This document shows, in pieces, positions 63,314 to 64,000 of a DNA stretch of 64,000 nucleotides. The DNA is from Vibrio renipiscarius (GTDB taxonomy: Bacteria; Pseudomonadota; Gammaproteobacteria; Enterobacterales; Vibrionaceae). Position 1 is the stretch's first letter, and each line of letters opens with the position of its first letter. The stretch spans positions 1 through 64,000 of the forward strand of contig NZ_JTKH01000025.1 of the NCBI RefSeq assembly GCF_000827885.1, given 5' to 3'. The translations under genes were made by a program, and so were the position numbers. The notes under the pieces were generated by a model. That model saw only the letters and a list, made by a program, of their open reading frames with translations, made no database searches and had not been told where the DNA came from.

Positions 63314-64000
63314 ATGTCTAATCAAAATAAATTTTTTACATTCTTAGAGAATGTTGTTGCTCCAATTGCTGGAAAAGTCGGCGCTCAACGTCATATATGT
63401 GCAATACGTGATGCTTTTGTGACCGCAATTCCTTTTATTATTGTAGGATCTTTTCTGCTTGTAATCGCTTTTCCTCCATTTGGAGAGAATGCAACAAACG
63501 TATGGGCGACGTTTGCGCGTGACTATCGAGATGAAATCCTACATCCGTTTAATTTTACAATGGGTATCATGACTCTCTGGATTGTAACAGGTTTGGGTTA
63601 CAATCTAGCGAAGTCCTATGATAAGACAATCAAGAGTCCTCTGCTAGCGGGTGTGCTCTCATTATCGACATTTTTAATGATTTCCGCACCTGTGACTGAA
63701 GGAAAACTTGAAATGGCATATATGGGGGGGGCTGGTATATTTACTGGACTTCTTGTAGGTATTTTCGTTCCAGAGCTGATGCATTTTCTTAAAAAGCATA
63801 ACATTGGGTTTAAATTACCTACTCAAGTACCTGAAAAAGTACGTGAGTCATTTGACCTATTCATTCCAATTTTAATCGTTATTGTGACGATTTATCCTCT
63901 GAATTTATATGTCCAGTCTCAAACCGGTTTTATTATTCCACAGGCAATTATGGAGTTATTTAAACCACTGGTATCTGCATCCGACACGCTACCAGCATTG
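63314..64000 (+). CDS. Second PTS EIIC, lactose/cellobiose family (3' truncated by window edge)
   Basis: 229 codons visible from ATG 63314; no stop before the window ends. Starts MSNQNKFFTFLENVVAPIAGKVGAQRHICAIRDAFVTAIPFIIVGSFLLVIAFPPF, the standard EIIC(Cel) opening, with several membrane segments. Clearly a different protein from the EIIC at 57662. Probably the cognate EIIC of the EIIB just upstream. Confidence 0.9.
   Translation, partial: MSNQNKFFTFLENVVAPIAGKVGAQRHICAIRDAFVTAIPFIIVGSFLLVIAFPPFGENATNVWATFARDYRDEILHPFNFTMGIMTLWIVTGLGYNLAKSYDKTIKSPLLAGVLSLSTFLMISAPVTEGKLEMAYMGGAGIFTGLLVGIFVPELMHFLKKHNIGFKLPTQVPEKVRESFDLFIPILIVIVTIYPLNLYVQSQTGFIIPQAIMELFKPLVSASDTLPAL

Noticed and set aside
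43824..64000. Second attachment site (copy of the tRNA-Gly 3' end)
   Set aside because: Looked for the T-arm and acceptor sequence to the right edge; none recognised, so no attR is called.

Overview
The window looks like a Vibrio chromosome (Vibrionaceae, gamma-proteobacteria). The basis is gene content: zwf-pgl-gnd, a chromosomal Qnr-type pentapeptide protein, a Cti isomerase, a DUF3332 lipoprotein, Fur-controlled siderophore uptake, and integron cassettes with Vibrio-type attC sites. The species cannot be fixed from sequence alone.

Layout, left half. 1-8000 is the 3' part of a giant RTX adhesin. 8100-13200 holds two small genes and the oxidative pentose phosphate operon zwf-pgl-gnd (minus strand). 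13200-18350 has cytochrome b562, a Qnr-family protein, the MsrA-MsrB fusion, formate-tetrahydrofolate ligase and a small conserved protein. 18371-22090 has Cti and a SetA-like exporter. 22343-27425 is an iron locus: periplasmic siderophore-binding protein, TonB-dependent receptor, sensor kinase and response regulator, with Fur-box-like sites. 27818-38590 is a plus-strand block: exported sulfatase, eight-heme TPR cytochrome, then MoxR, DUF58, DUF4381, two VWA proteins and BatD. 38644-43456 has a YgiW-like protein, a periplasmic phosphatase, an OFA-family transporter and a DUF3332 lipoprotein.

Layout, right half (accessory). A tRNA-Gly(UCC) at 43749-43823 is followed by a phage-type regulator, an excisionase-like protein and a tyrosine integrase, marking an integrative element. 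Inside it, 46332-50725 is a nested module: three promoterless gene cassettes with attC sites and no integron integrase, framed by the two halves of an IS110/IS1111-type insertion sequence. The halves share a 69-bp overlap, and joining them through it restores a single in-frame 333-codon transposase, so the module reads like a circularly permuted IS-plus-cassettes circle.

From 50811 to the right edge the DNA is AT-rich and encodes what looks like a pathway for a sulfated glycoside taken up by a phosphotransferase system (PTS): a sulfatase-maturating radical SAM enzyme, a GH1 (phospho-)beta-glycosidase, an aldo/keto reductase, a LacI regulator, a TauE/SafE anion exporter, a PTS EIIC overlapping a sulfatase without a signal peptide, mannose-6-phosphate isomerase, a GntR/UTRA regulator, a PTS EIIB and a second, truncated EIIC. 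A perfect palindrome with core AAACCATATGGTTT lies in front of both PTS transcription units and is probably the GntR operator. The proposed logic is import with phosphorylation, desulfation in the cytoplasm, glycoside cleavage, isomerisation to fructose-6-phosphate, and export of sulfate or sulfite. Substrate and reaction order are inference.
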